Source of the DNA: Streptomyces meridianus
GTDB lineage: Bacteria > Actinomycetota > Actinomycetes > Streptomycetales > Streptomycetaceae
DNA length: 64,000 bases
Assembly (NCBI RefSeq): GCF_023703325.1
Contig: NZ_JAMQGM010000017.1
Span: 1-64,000 of the forward strand
Direction: 5' to 3'
In this document: piece after piece, positions 47,358 through 55,612 of the stretch
Layout: each line of letters begins with the position of its first letter
How positions within the stretch are numbered: position 1 is the first letter of the stretch
Made by a program: the position numbers and the translations under genes
The notes under the pieces: model-generated
What the model saw: only the letters and a program-made list of their open reading frames with translations
Databases searched by the model: none
Told to the model about the DNA's origin: nothing

Positions 47358-48117
47358 CGTTGGCCCTCCTGCGGGCGAGCACGGCCTCGGCCAGGACAAG
47401 GTCCAGCGGCCGGGTCACCTTGAAAGCCTCCTCGTGGCCCGGGACGACGACGACCTCCACGCCGAGGCGTTCCACCATGCCCGCGTCGTCGGTCGCCCCC
47501 TCCCCCTCGAGGGCCACCTTCTCGTGCGCCTCGAGCAGCGTGCCGCGGTCGAATCCCTGCGGCGTCTGCACGGCGCGCAGCCGGGCCCGCTCCAGGGTGG
47601 CGACGACCGGCTCGGGACCGCCGTCGGCGCTCGGGCCGACTTCCTTGACGGTGTCCGACACGGGCAGGGCCGGGACGACCGCCGGGGCGCCGTCCCGTAC
47701 GGCCGCCGCCACCGCGTCCACCGTGTCGACCGGCACCAGCGGGCGCGCGGCGTCGTGCACGAGGACGCCCGTGACATCGCCGGGCAGTGCGGCGAGGCCG
47801 AGACGGACCGACTCCTGCCGGGTCTCGCCGCCGGGGACGACGATCACCTCGGTGGTGCCCCGCGCGGCGAGCGCGTGTCCGTCGAGCAGCGTGCGCACCT
47901 CTGCGGCGCCCTCCGGGGGAGCCACCACCACGACCAGCGAAACGGCCCGGGAACGGGCCATGGCGCGCACGGCATGCACGAGCATCGGCGTGCCGTTGAG
48001 GGAACGCAGGGCTTTGGGCGCGCCGGGACCGAGCCGCAGGCCCCGGCCGGCTGCGGGGATCACGGCGGCGATGCGTGCGGGGATCCGCGGCGGGACGGAC
48101 GGTTCTGTGTGGGACAT
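47347..48117 (-). CDS. ispD: 2-C-methyl-D-erythritol 4-phosphate cytidylyltransferase
   Basis: A 256-residue MEP-pathway enzyme. The CTP-binding loop is [21 protein letters not shown], then [28 protein letters not shown] and [10 protein letters not shown] choose ATG 48117, five bases after GGAAG; ATG 48153 is in frame with a weaker ribosome site. It forms a conserved unit with carD upstream and ispF downstream. Confidence 0.95.
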   Translation of the reverse strand: MSHTEPSVPPRIPARIAAVIPAAGRGLRLGPGAPKALRSLNGTPMLVHAVRAMARSRAVSLVVVVAPPEGAAEVRTLLDGHALAARGTTEVIVVPGGETRQESVRLGLAALPGDVTGVLVHDAARPLVPVDTVDAVAAAVRDGAPAVVPALPVSDTVKEVGPSADGGPEPVVATLERARLRAVQTPQGFDRGTLLEAHEKVALEGEGATDDAGMVERLGVEVVVVPGHEEAFKVTRPLDLVLAEAVLARRRANDGF

Positions 48118-48506
48118 CGCTTCCGCGTTCAGGTTTGCTTGCTCGACCGACATGGGTATTTGCTCAGCGTGCCGGGCACGGCGCTCGACCGGTCCCTTCC
48201 GTGATAACCGGTCGGGCGGCTCCTCGCCGGGCACGACGACGGACGCAGCGTACCCAGTGGGTCCGGCCTTCTGGCTGCGCACCGTCGAACGGGGCGGCGC
48301 AGGGGCCGGGCCGCCGTGGGACGCCGACCGAAAGGCAGGTATCCGGCCACCGGGCCCGGGCTGTGGGGGCCGTGACCACGTACGCCCCCACACGGGACGG
48401 GACCTCACCCGGACCGGGCCGGGGAATCATCGAAAGCAGGACGCATACGTGCCGCAGCACCCGGCGGTGACTTCCGTCATCACCCGGGCACCACGGCAGG
48501 GATGCG
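48118..48506. other. Intergenic region between ispD and carD
   Basis: 389 bp without a protein-like frame. An 8-bp inverted repeat CGACCGGT/ACCGGTCG (48186-48193 and 48207-48214) could be a weak terminator or operator. Promoter hexamers for ispD-ispF are not clear. Confidence 0.45.
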
Positions 48507-48989
48507 TCAGGACGCGAGAACCTCGTCGAGCAGGGCCTCGGCCTTGTCCTCGTTGGTGTTCTCCGCGAGAGCGAGCTCGCTGACGAGAATCTGGCGCGCC
48601 TTGGCGAGCATGCGCTTCTCCCCGGCGGAGAGACCGCGTTCGCGCTCCCGGCGCCAGAGGTCGCGCACGACTTCGGCGACCTTGATCACGTCACCGGAGG
48701 CGAGCTTCTCGAGATTTGCCTTGTAGCGTCGGGACCAGTTGGTCGGCTCTTCGGCGTACGGCGCACGCAGCACCTCGAAGACCCGGTCCAGCCCGTCCTG
48801 GCCGACCACATCGCGAACGCCGACGAACTCCGCATTGTCCGCGGGCACGCGCACCGTCAGATCACCCTGAGCGACCTTCAGCACCAAGTAGGTTTTGTCC
48901 ACGCCTTTGATCTGCCGAGTTTCGATGGCCTCGATCAGCGCGGCCCCGTGATGGGGATAAACCACGGTGTCGCCAACCTTGAACGTCAT
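48507..48989 (-). CDS. carD: CarD-family RNA polymerase-binding regulator (CdnL)
   Basis: A 160-residue global transcription factor. The N-terminal Tudor-like RNAP-interacting domain is [21 protein letters not shown] (about 1-55). The C-terminal helical domain includes [17 protein letters not shown] with the conserved Trp that stabilises the open promoter bubble. It stimulates rRNA and housekeeping promoters. ATG 48989 follows GGAAGGGG. Confidence 0.95.
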   Translation of the reverse strand: MTFKVGDTVVYPHHGAALIEAIETRQIKGVDKTYLVLKVAQGDLTVRVPADNAEFVGVRDVVGQDGLDRVFEVLRAPYAEEPTNWSRRYKANLEKLASGDVIKVAEVVRDLWRRERERGLSAGEKRMLAKARQILVSELALAENTNEDKAEALLDEVLAS

Positions 48990-49017
48990 GTGACAGGTAC
49001 CCCTTCCGTGGCTATCC

Positions 49018-49046
49018 AGAGTAACACGGGACGAGACCGTTCTGAA
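49018..49046 (-). promoter_or_regulatory. carD promoter
   Basis: On the minus strand TTCAGA (49041-49046) and TACTCT (49018-49023) are separated by exactly 17 bp. The predicted start lies about 25 nt before the carD ATG. Confidence 0.6.
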
Positions 49047-49587
49047 TGACGTTTTCGCAGGTCAGGGCGCATCTCGGGGCTTGACAACAGCCGCCGTGAC
49101 GTGCTGTGCACACCCCTCCGGGAGCGGTCTTCGCAGGTCGGAGCGGCTCTGCGGGCGCGGCGAAACAACGCCGGAACCAGCCCGGACGGCCCCACAGGAG
49201 GTGCCGAACATCCCGTTTTGCCGGACTCCGAGCGGAGGACTTCGGCTGCTCCGTTCGGGGCTTCTGCGGTACCGGCAAGAACACGTTTCATGAATGGGAC
49301 GGCGGGAAGACGACCCGGATGTCGATCAAATTCGACCGCAGTTCGGAATCGCTCCTGCTAAACGCGCTGCCTCGCACGTCGGAGGCCTTTCCCGAGATCA
49401 CGCAGGAGCGGTGGGGCCGGCCGGTCGCCCTCGGGGGCGGGTCGGGTGCGCGGCCCCCACCACGGCTCGATAACCTGAGGCCGCTGACACATCCATAGCG
49501 GCTCTACGGCCGCCTCCGCAGTCCGTCCGCGGCCGCGCCCGACCCGGCGATCGGCCGCCGTAGTTCGTCCTAGGAGATGCCGCCGCC
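49047..49587. other. Intergenic region carD - lipoprotein
   Basis: Divergent spacer of about 540 bp. Short frames here (for example from ATG 49319) do not look like protein. A GATAACCT near 49470 may be the -10 of the lipoprotein gene, with no clear -35. Confidence 0.4.
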
Positions 49588-50259
49588 GTGAGCTGCAGCC
49601 TTCGACGCGGCGCCCTCGCCGCCTCCGCCCTGGTGTTCTCGCTCCTCTCGCTCACCGCTTGCGCCGCCGGCAACAGCGCGGCCACGAACGGGATCCGGCC
49701 CGACAACGCCGAGACGTCCGTCGGCGACATCAAGATCCAGAACGCCAACGTGATCACGCAGCCCGACGATGCCGAGGGCCCGGCCGTCGTCACGGCCAAG
49801 ATCTTCAACAACGGGAACAGGGCTCAGACCCTCGAGTCCGTGACCCTGCCCCGCACCAGCGCCGAGGTGAAGCTCGCCCCGGCCAAGGGCAGCGGCCCGC
49901 TGACCGTCCCCGCACACGGCACGCTGATCCTCGGCGGCAAGGGCAACGCCTCGGCCGTCATCGAGAACGGACGCGGCGAAGCGGGCCGCGACGGCGACGC
50001 GCAGCGGATCGTCTTCGCATTCAACCGGACGGGCGAGGTCCGGATCACCGGCTTCGTGCAGCCCAACCGCGGCTACTTCACCGAGTTCGGGCCCAGCTCG
50101 GAGCCCAGCCCCTCGGTGTCCACGCTGCCCACCGGCTCGGCGAGCCCGTCGGCGTCGGAGAGCGCCTCCGGCGAGGCCACCTCGACCGCCGGTGCCGCCG
50201 GTTCCGGGGCCGGGACGGACGGCGCCTCCGCCACCGCCGGGGAGCACGCGGGCCACTGA
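49588..50259 (+). CDS. DUF461-like copper-chaperone-fold lipoprotein
   Basis: A 223-residue exported lipoprotein. The signal peptide ends in the lipobox LTAC (Cys about 25). A beta-sandwich follows (VGDIKIQNANVIT to FVQPNRGYFTEF), with the pattern of the PCuAC/DUF461 group. The tail is Ser/Ala/Gly/Thr-rich. The Met and His copper ligands of true PCuAC proteins are not evident, so copper binding is doubtful. A strong terminator separates it from phoP. Confidence 0.8.
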   Translation: MSCSLRRGALAASALVFSLLSLTACAAGNSAATNGIRPDNAETSVGDIKIQNANVITQPDDAEGPAVVTAKIFNNGNRAQTLESVTLPRTSAEVKLAPAKGSGPLTVPAHGTLILGGKGNASAVIENGRGEAGRDGDAQRIVFAFNRTGEVRITGFVQPNRGYFTEFGPSSEPSPSVSTLPTGSASPSASESASGEATSTAGAAGSGAGTDGASATAGEHAGH

Positions 50260-50277
50260 GCCCGTCCAGGACGTGAC

Positions 50278-50310
50278 GAGGGTCCCGGAGCACATCGCTC
50301 CGGGACCCTC
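50278..50310. terminator. Bidirectional terminator, lipoprotein/phoP
   Basis: GAGGGTCCCGGAG pairs perfectly with CTCCGGGACCCTC over 13 bp, with a seven-base loop, between convergent genes. Confidence 0.85.
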
Positions 50311-50365
50311 GGTCGTCTCGTCCCGCTGCGCGGGGCCGGCGACTGCCCGTGCGGCGTCGCGTCGT

Positions 50366-51046
50366 CTACGGCTCGAACTTGTAACCCAGGCCGCGGACCG
50401 TCACCAGGTAGCGCGGAGCCCCGGGGTCCGGTTCGATCTTGGCGCGCAGGCGCTTCACGTGGACGTCGAGCGTCTTGGTGTCGCCCACGTAGTCCGCGCC
50501 CCACACCCGGTCGATCAGCTGCATCCGGGTCAGCACCCGGCCCGCGTTGCGCAGCAGCATCTCGAGCAGGTCGAACTCCTTGAGCGGCAGGTCGACCTTC
50601 TCGCCGGCGACGGTGACGACGTGCCGCTCCACGTCCATGCGCACCGGACCGGCCTCCAGGGAGGCCGCCTCGACCTCCTCGGACTCACCGTGGCGGCGCA
50701 GCACGGCCCGTATCCGGGCGACGAGCTCACGCGAGGAGAAGGGCTTGGTCACGTAGTCGTCCGCGCCGATCTCCAGGCCGACGACCTTGTCGATCTCGCT
50801 GTCCTTGGCGGTCACCATGATCACGGGAACGTTGGAACGGCCGCGCAGCTGACGGCACACCTCGGTGCCGGGCAGGCCGGGGAGCATGAGGTCGAGCAGC
50901 ACCAGGTCGGCGCCGTTGCGCTCGAACTCGTCCAGTGCCTCGGGGCCGGTGGTCGCGACGGCGACCTCGAAGCCCTCCTTGCGAAGCATGTACGACAGTG
51001 CGTCGCTGAACGATTCCTCGTCCTCGACGACGAGCACTCGGGTCAC
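50366..51046 (-). CDS. phoP: Response regulator PhoP
   Basis: A 226-residue OmpR-type regulator of the phosphate response. The receiver domain begins VLVVEDEESFSDALSYMLRK with the phospho-Asp in LVLLDLMLPGLPG. The winged-helix DNA-binding domain ends VRGLGYKFEP, with DTKTLDVHVKRLRAKIE as the recognition region. The start is GTG 51046, overlapping the phoR stop by four bases. Identification rests on the adjacent phoU and the PHO box. Confidence 0.93.
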   Translation of the reverse strand: MTRVLVVEDEESFSDALSYMLRKEGFEVAVATTGPEALDEFERNGADLVLLDLMLPGLPGTEVCRQLRGRSNVPVIMVTAKDSEIDKVVGLEIGADDYVTKPFSSRELVARIRAVLRRHGESEEVEAASLEAGPVRMDVERHVVTVAGEKVDLPLKEFDLLEMLLRNAGRVLTRMQLIDRVWGADYVGDTKTLDVHVKRLRAKIEPDPGAPRYLVTVRGLGYKFEP

Positions 51047-52458
51047 GGAAGGACCTCCGGGGCGGAATCAGGTGCGCTGAGCGCGTCCTGGGATTGGCGT
51101 CGGTCTTGTAGTTGTTCTCCCCCGGACCGGTGGCCGGGATGTTCTGCCCCGTGCCGGTGGCCGCGGGCGGAAGGGGAGTCGGGGGGCGGCGACTGCGACT
51201 CGCCGGGATCGTCCGGGGCGTCGAAGCCCTCGCCGTCGTCGTCCTCGTCGAAGTCGTCCGGGTCGATCAGGGCCCGGCCGGGCCGCTCGGTGGCCTCGCG
51301 GGGACGCTCCCGGCCCACCTCGGGCAGGCGCAGGGTGAACGTCGAGCCCTGGCCCTCCGCGCTCCAGACGAGGACCTCGCCACCGTGCGAGGCGACGACG
51401 TGCTTGACGATCGCGAGCCCCAGACCCGTGCCGCCCGTGGCACGTGAGCGGGCCGGATCTACGCGGTAGAAGCGCTCGAAGATCCGGTCCTTGTCCTTGT
51501 CGGAGATGCCGATGCCCTGGTCGGTGACCGCGATCTCGATGAGATGCCCGGACGGGGCGCTCACCCGCCGGGCGGCTATGCCGACGCGCGTGTGGGCCGG
51601 GCTGTAGTTGACCGCGTTCTCCATCAGATTGCCGAGGGCGGCTGCCAGCTGGCTGCGGTTGCCCCAGACCTTGAGCCCGTCGGGCCCGCCGGTGGCCATC
51701 GTGATGTTCTTCGTGCCGGCCTGATGGCGGCAACGCTCCATCGCCTCGTCGACGAGGGCGTCCACGGAGACGGGCTCGGCGTCCTCGAGCGGGTCGTCGT
51801 TCTGCACCCGGGAGAGGTCGATGAGCTCCTGGACGAGGCTGGTCAGCCGGGTTGCCTCGATCTGCATGCGGCCGGCGAACCGGTTGACCGCCTCCGGGTC
51901 CTCGGCCGCATCCATCACGGCCTCGGACAGCAGCGACAGCGCGCCCACCGGGGTCTTCAGCTCATGGCTCACGTTCGCCACGAAGTCGCGCCGCACCGCT
52001 TCGATGCGCCGGGCCTCGGTGAGGTCCTCGACCAGCAGCAGCACCAGACGGGAGCCGAGCGGGGCGACGCGGGCGGAGACGGCGAGGGCGTCGCCGCGGC
52101 CCGAACCGCGGCGCGGCAGGTCGAGCTCAACCTGGCGTATCTCGCCGTCGCGGCGGGTGTCACGGGCCATCTTGAGCATCGGCTCGACGGTCAGCTTTCC
52201 GCCGCGCACCAGGCCCAGCGCGTACGCGGCCGAGCTGGCCTTGACCACGGTGTCGCCCTCGTCGAGCACCACGGCGGAGGACCGCAGGACGGACAGCACG
52301 GTGTCGACTCCGGGCGGCAGCACCGACTCCGTGTACAGCGGACTGCGGACGGTGCTGGCCTGCTCGCGCTCGCTCCAGCGGAACGCGAGCATGGCGATCA
52401 CACCGGTGCACAGACCGGCCAGTGCAGCCACCGCGGCGACCGCGGCGTTCACGTCCAT
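51043..52458 (-). CDS. phoR: Sensor histidine kinase PhoR
   Basis: A 471-residue membrane kinase. One N-terminal helix (AAVAAVAALAGLCTGVIAMLAF) and a PAS-like region (about 50-140) precede HisKA with phospho-His in FVANVSHELKTPVGALSLLS and HATPase with FERFYRVDPARSRATGGTGLGLAIVKHV. The tail beyond residue 385 is acidic and unstructured (DDFDEDDDGEGFDAPDD), longer than I expect for the family. It phosphorylates PhoP when phosphate is scarce. Confidence 0.93.
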   Translation of the reverse strand: MDVNAAVAAVAALAGLCTGVIAMLAFRWSEREQASTVRSPLYTESVLPPGVDTVLSVLRSSAVVLDEGDTVVKASSAAYALGLVRGGKLTVEPMLKMARDTRRDGEIRQVELDLPRRGSGRGDALAVSARVAPLGSRLVLLLVEDLTEARRIEAVRRDFVANVSHELKTPVGALSLLSEAVMDAAEDPEAVNRFAGRMQIEATRLTSLVQELIDLSRVQNDDPLEDAEPVSVDALVDEAMERCRHQAGTKNITMATGGPDGLKVWGNRSQLAAALGNLMENAVNYSPAHTRVGIAARRVSAPSGHLIEIAVTDQGIGISDKDKDRIFERFYRVDPARSRATGGTGLGLAIVKHVVASHGGEVLVWSAEGQGSTFTLRLPEVGRERPREATERPGRALIDPDDFDEDDDGEGFDAPDDPGESQSPPPDSPSARGHRHGAEHPGHRSGGEQLQDRRQSQDALSAPDSAPEVLP

Positions 52459-52531
52459 GCGTCCACACTAAGCCGCTGGTGAGGCCCTGCCGCAGCCTCG
52501 GAAGGGACTCCCGCAGGAGACGTTGCCCAGA

Positions 52532-52564
52532 ATTCACCGTGGGGTCGGTGCCGGTTCACCCCGG
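52532..52564. promoter_or_regulatory. PHO box (PhoP operator)
   Basis: Three 11-bp units in tandem: ATTCACCGTGG, GGTCGGTGCCG and GTTCACCCCGG. The first and third match the GTTCACC core of Streptomyces PHO boxes; the middle is degenerate. It lies between divergent phoR and phoU, where such boxes are known, consistent with autoregulation. Confidence 0.75.
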
Positions 52565-52663
52565 CGCTCGTGTCCGGACGCGTCACCCCTGGAGCGTGGC
52601 AACGTGGGGGTAACCGCCCCGAGCCCCTTGCAGGGGCGGCGCAGGACCGAGGGAAGGAATTCG

Positions 52664-53344
52664 ATGCGGGACGCATACCACGAGGAGCTGGACTCGATCG
52701 GCGACGGACTGGTCGAGATGGCCCGTCTCGTCGGCTCCGCGATCGGCCGGGCCACCACGGCGATCCTCGACGCGGACCTCAAGCTCGCCGAGAGCGTCAT
52801 CGCCGGCGACGAGAAGGTGGACGACCTCCAGCACGACCTGGAGGCCCGTGCGATCGCCCTGCTCGCCCGCCAGCAGCCGGTCGCCACCGATCTGCGGATC
52901 GTCGTCACCAGCCTGCGCATGAGCGCCGACCTGGAGCGCTCGGGCGACCTGGCGCAGCACGTCGGGAAGCTCGCGCGGCTCCGCTTCCCGGACACGGCCG
53001 TGCCGGGCGACCTGCACGCCACCATCCTGGAGATGGGGCAGCTCGCTCAGCGGCTGATGGCCAAGGCGGCAGAGGTCATCATCACCAAGGACGTCGACCT
53101 GGCACTCCAGCTGGAGCAGGACGACGACGAGATGGACCGGCTGCACCGCACGCTCTTCCAGCACCTGATGGACGACCGCTGGAAGCACGGCATCGAGACG
53201 GCTGTGGACGTGACGCTGCTGGGCCGCTACTACGAGCGGTTCGCGGACCACGCGGTGTCGGTGGCGAAGCGCGTCGTCTTCCTGGTCACCGGCGAGCACG
53301 CGGACGAGCTCACTCCGGCCGCCACCGCCATCGAGGACGTGTAG
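52664..53344 (+). CDS. phoU: Phosphate signalling protein PhoU
   Basis: A 226-residue protein of two repeated three-helix bundles. Each repeat carries metal-binding acidic motifs (DLERSGDLAQHVGKLA and YYERFADHAVSVAKRV). It begins MRDAYHEELDSIGDGLVEMA. It restrains the Pho response by connecting the Pst transporter with PhoR. ATG 52664 follows GGAAGG. It is divergent from phoRP over the PHO box. Confidence 0.95.
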   Translation: MRDAYHEELDSIGDGLVEMARLVGSAIGRATTAILDADLKLAESVIAGDEKVDDLQHDLEARAIALLARQQPVATDLRIVVTSLRMSADLERSGDLAQHVGKLARLRFPDTAVPGDLHATILEMGQLAQRLMAKAAEVIITKDVDLALQLEQDDDEMDRLHRTLFQHLMDDRWKHGIETAVDVTLLGRYYERFADHAVSVAKRVVFLVTGEHADELTPAATAIEDV

Positions 53345-53370
53345 GGCCGCCGGACGCGGGATCGAGGTTC

Positions 53371-53403
53371 ACCGGGGCCGGGGCTCAGCCCTTCGGCCCC
53401 GGT
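53371..53403 (+). terminator. phoU terminator
   Basis: ACCGGGGCCG (53371-53380) and CGGCCCCGGT (53394-53403) form a 10-bp stem with a 13-base loop, 26 bp beyond the phoU stop. Confidence 0.65.
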
Positions 53404-53974
53404 ACCGCCTGGGCGAACGCGGCCGTGGCGGCCGATCCACCCGGCGTGCGACGTCGTGCGGCGCAACCCGGTCGAGTCGACGGTCTCCGCCCCGCGCCGC
53501 GGCCACGGCAGAGCCTCGCCGTGGACGGGCAGTTGCTGCACGCGCCGCGGCCGGACGAATTCCTCGCCCCCTGGATGCGGCCGGGGGGCGTCTGCGCGTC
53601 GCCGGAGTGCAGCGACGTGGTGGCGGACGGGGCACCGGCCGCGTCGAGCCCGGACCGGATCTCCCGCCGGTACTCCTCGGCCGGCACGGTCTGCGGGACG
53701 ACCGGGGTGCCTCCGACGTGGTCGAGGAGCCGGGAGGCGGTCTCCACCCACGACCGGGTGCCGCCGGGGGGCCGGTCCGGAAGTTGCCGAGCCTGCGCGC
53801 CAGGTCCGGCACGCGCATGAGCAGACGGTCGACCTGCTCGGCGAGCCGTTCCCCGGGCACGAGCCCTTGCAGCAGCCTTCCTGCAGGCCGCGGGCAGCGA
53901 CCCGCGCGACGCCGCCGGGGGCGGCTGCCCGGATCGGCCGTCGGCGTCTTCTTCGAGTCCTTCGGCTCCGCCAC
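53385..53974 (-). pseudogene. Probable frameshifted, decayed gene
   Basis: Protein-like sequence appears in pieces: GTG 53974 opens AEPKDSKKTPTADPG, then RLAEQVDRLLMRVPDLARRL continues in one frame up to NFRTGPP. At a run of six G (C on the coding strand, 53766-53771) the frame must change to read GTRSWVETASRLLDHVGG and TVPAEEYRREIRSGLDAAG. A further shift gives EEFVRPRRVQQLPVHG. I cannot name the family. It looks like a small Streptomyces-specific helical protein that has lost its frame. Confidence 0.4.
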
Positions 53975-54372
53975 GGACACACCGGCAACGTCGTCGTGCG
54001 GCGCGGCCGTTCCGGCCCTCCGGCCTGACCGCATCCGGCGCCCGGTCCGTCGGCCAGGGCACCCCCGGCCTTCCGGGCGCCGACGGCTCCTCACCGGGGG
54101 CACGGTCGACAGCCGTCCGACCTGCCGGCGTTCGCGCCGGGCGGCCTCCGTGTGGCCGGCCCGGCGTGCGCGGCGTGCGTCCACATCGTCTTGCCGGGCC
54201 GGGCATACCGGCTGACGTGGTGTCAGTAGCTGCTGTTAGTTTCCTGCGTGTGCTGCCGGGGATCACTCGTTGCCCCCCGTGGAGCCCGATTCGAGGGGTG
54301 CCCTGCACGGCAGCCGTGTGAGCGAACCAGACCGTCCCCGCGACGGACCGCTTTCCCATGGAGGAGCAGAAC
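53975..54372. other. Non-coding stretch before the secreted protein gene
   Basis: No convincing frame. An inverted repeat CTGAC-GTGGT-GTCAG (54212-54226) lies about 150 bp before the next gene and may be an operator. The 54230-54260 part is AT-richer and could hold its promoter. Confidence 0.4.
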
Positions 54373-55278
54373 TTGACAAGACGCAGCAGCCTGAGCCGCA
54401 CCGCGGCCGTCCTCACGGCAGCCCTGGCCCTCGCGGTGATCCCGTCGGCGGGCACGGCCCAGGCTCACGAGGCAATAACGGGATCGCTCAGCTTCACCGG
54501 CGACGCCGGCGAGTACGTTTCCGGGGGCGAGTCCCACCTCTACACCCCCGAGACGACCGAGATGTTCGACGTCTCGGGGCCGACCGGCCGGGGCGCAGCC
54601 GGCGTCACGGTCACCACCCCGGAGGGCGAGCGCTGGTCCCTGCACATGGAGGCGCCTTACGGCCAGGAACTGACGTCCGGCACCACCTACACCAACGCCT
54701 CGCGCTGGCCGGACGCCGGGCCGGAGGACCCGAAGCTGGAGTTCGGCGAGACCGACCGCTGGTGCACCACCAGCACCGGCTCCTTCACCATCTCCCACGT
54801 GGCCTACGGTCCCTACGGCTACATCCGCGAAATCGACGCCACCTTCGAGCAGTACTGCAACGGCTCCACGCTGGCCCTGCGCGGTGAGATCCATGCTCGT
54901 ATGCCCGAGCCTCCGGCGGAGCTCGCCGTCGGACTGAACCTGCACAGCGCAGGCGCGGTCGACACCGGCACCGGAGAGATCACCGTCGGTGGCACGGTGA
55001 CCTGCAACAAGCCGGCCCGGATCACCCTGACGGCCAGTGCCTACCAGACGCAGAAGAAGGCGACCGCGTCCGGCTCGTACGAGGACCTGGTCGTCCTCTG
55101 CGAACCCGGAGGCCCGGTCCCCTGGGCCGTCTCGTTCACCAGCAACATCGAGCCCACCGCATCCTTCGAACCCGGCACGGCCACGCTCCGGGGAATCGGA
55201 AGGGCGAACGACCCCGACTACCCGACGACCGCCGACACCGGCTTCCAGAGCACGGAGATCACTCTCGTCAAGTCCTGA
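54373..55278 (+). CDS. Secreted protein of unknown function with four cysteines
   Basis: A 301-residue exported protein. The signal peptide RSSLSRTAAVLTAALALAVI ends near GTAQA. The mature part is beta-rich with four Cys (RWCTTS, QYCNGS, VTCNKP, VLCEPG), enough for two disulfides, and several Thr/Gly turns. I do not recognise the family. The TTG at 54373 is chosen because GGAGGAG lies six bases upstream; the in-frame ATG at 54358 overlaps that ribosome site and has none of its own. Confidence 0.7.
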   Translation: MTRRSSLSRTAAVLTAALALAVIPSAGTAQAHEAITGSLSFTGDAGEYVSGGESHLYTPETTEMFDVSGPTGRGAAGVTVTTPEGERWSLHMEAPYGQELTSGTTYTNASRWPDAGPEDPKLEFGETDRWCTTSTGSFTISHVAYGPYGYIREIDATFEQYCNGSTLALRGEIHARMPEPPAELAVGLNLHSAGAVDTGTGEITVGGTVTCNKPARITLTASAYQTQKKATASGSYEDLVVLCEPGGPVPWAVSFTSNIEPTASFEPGTATLRGIGRANDPDYPTTADTGFQSTEITLVKS

Positions 55279-55612
55279 CCCCAGGGCGAGCCGGAGGGTG
55301 ACGGCATTGCACAGGCCCGGGCCCGGGGTTCGCACTCCGGGCCCGGGCCCCTTCCGGTGGATCGGCGGAGGTCGATGCCGCACTCGACACTCCGGCCGCC
55401 CGCAGGTCGGTAGCCGAGGCAGTAGTACATTCACCGTGACTCCCCGCCGGCCCGGTGCACCTGCGGTGCGCTCCTGGAGGTTTGGACGAACTCCTCGAGG
55501 GGTCAAACTGAGCGCGCGGGGTTGTCATGCTCGGTTTGCCGCGAGGGTCACCCGTGTTCCCGGGGGCACCGGGAACGCAGGGCGTTTTTTCCGGTGACGG
55601 GAGGGAGCAGTG
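55279..55612. other. Intergenic region with terminator and SpoIIE-gene leader
   Basis: It holds the GC-stem terminator at 55314-55350, then about 260 bp that should contain the promoter of the 55613 gene. A TTCACCGTGA element at 55430-55439 is partly palindromic. There is no protein-like frame. Confidence 0.45.
55314..55350 (+). terminator. Terminator of the secreted-protein gene
   Basis: GGCCCGGGCCCGG pairs perfectly with CCGGGCCCGGGCC over 13 bp, with a 10-base loop. Confidence 0.8.

Noticed and set aside
49319..49498. Short plus-strand frame starting MSIKFDRSSESLLLN between carD and the lipoprotein
   Set aside because: No ribosome site, a low-complexity C-terminus and no family resemblance; probably the leader region of the lipoprotein gene.
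55430..55439. TTCACCGTGA as a BldD box
   Set aside because: It is palindromic but does not fit the ACNC(A/T)GNGT core.
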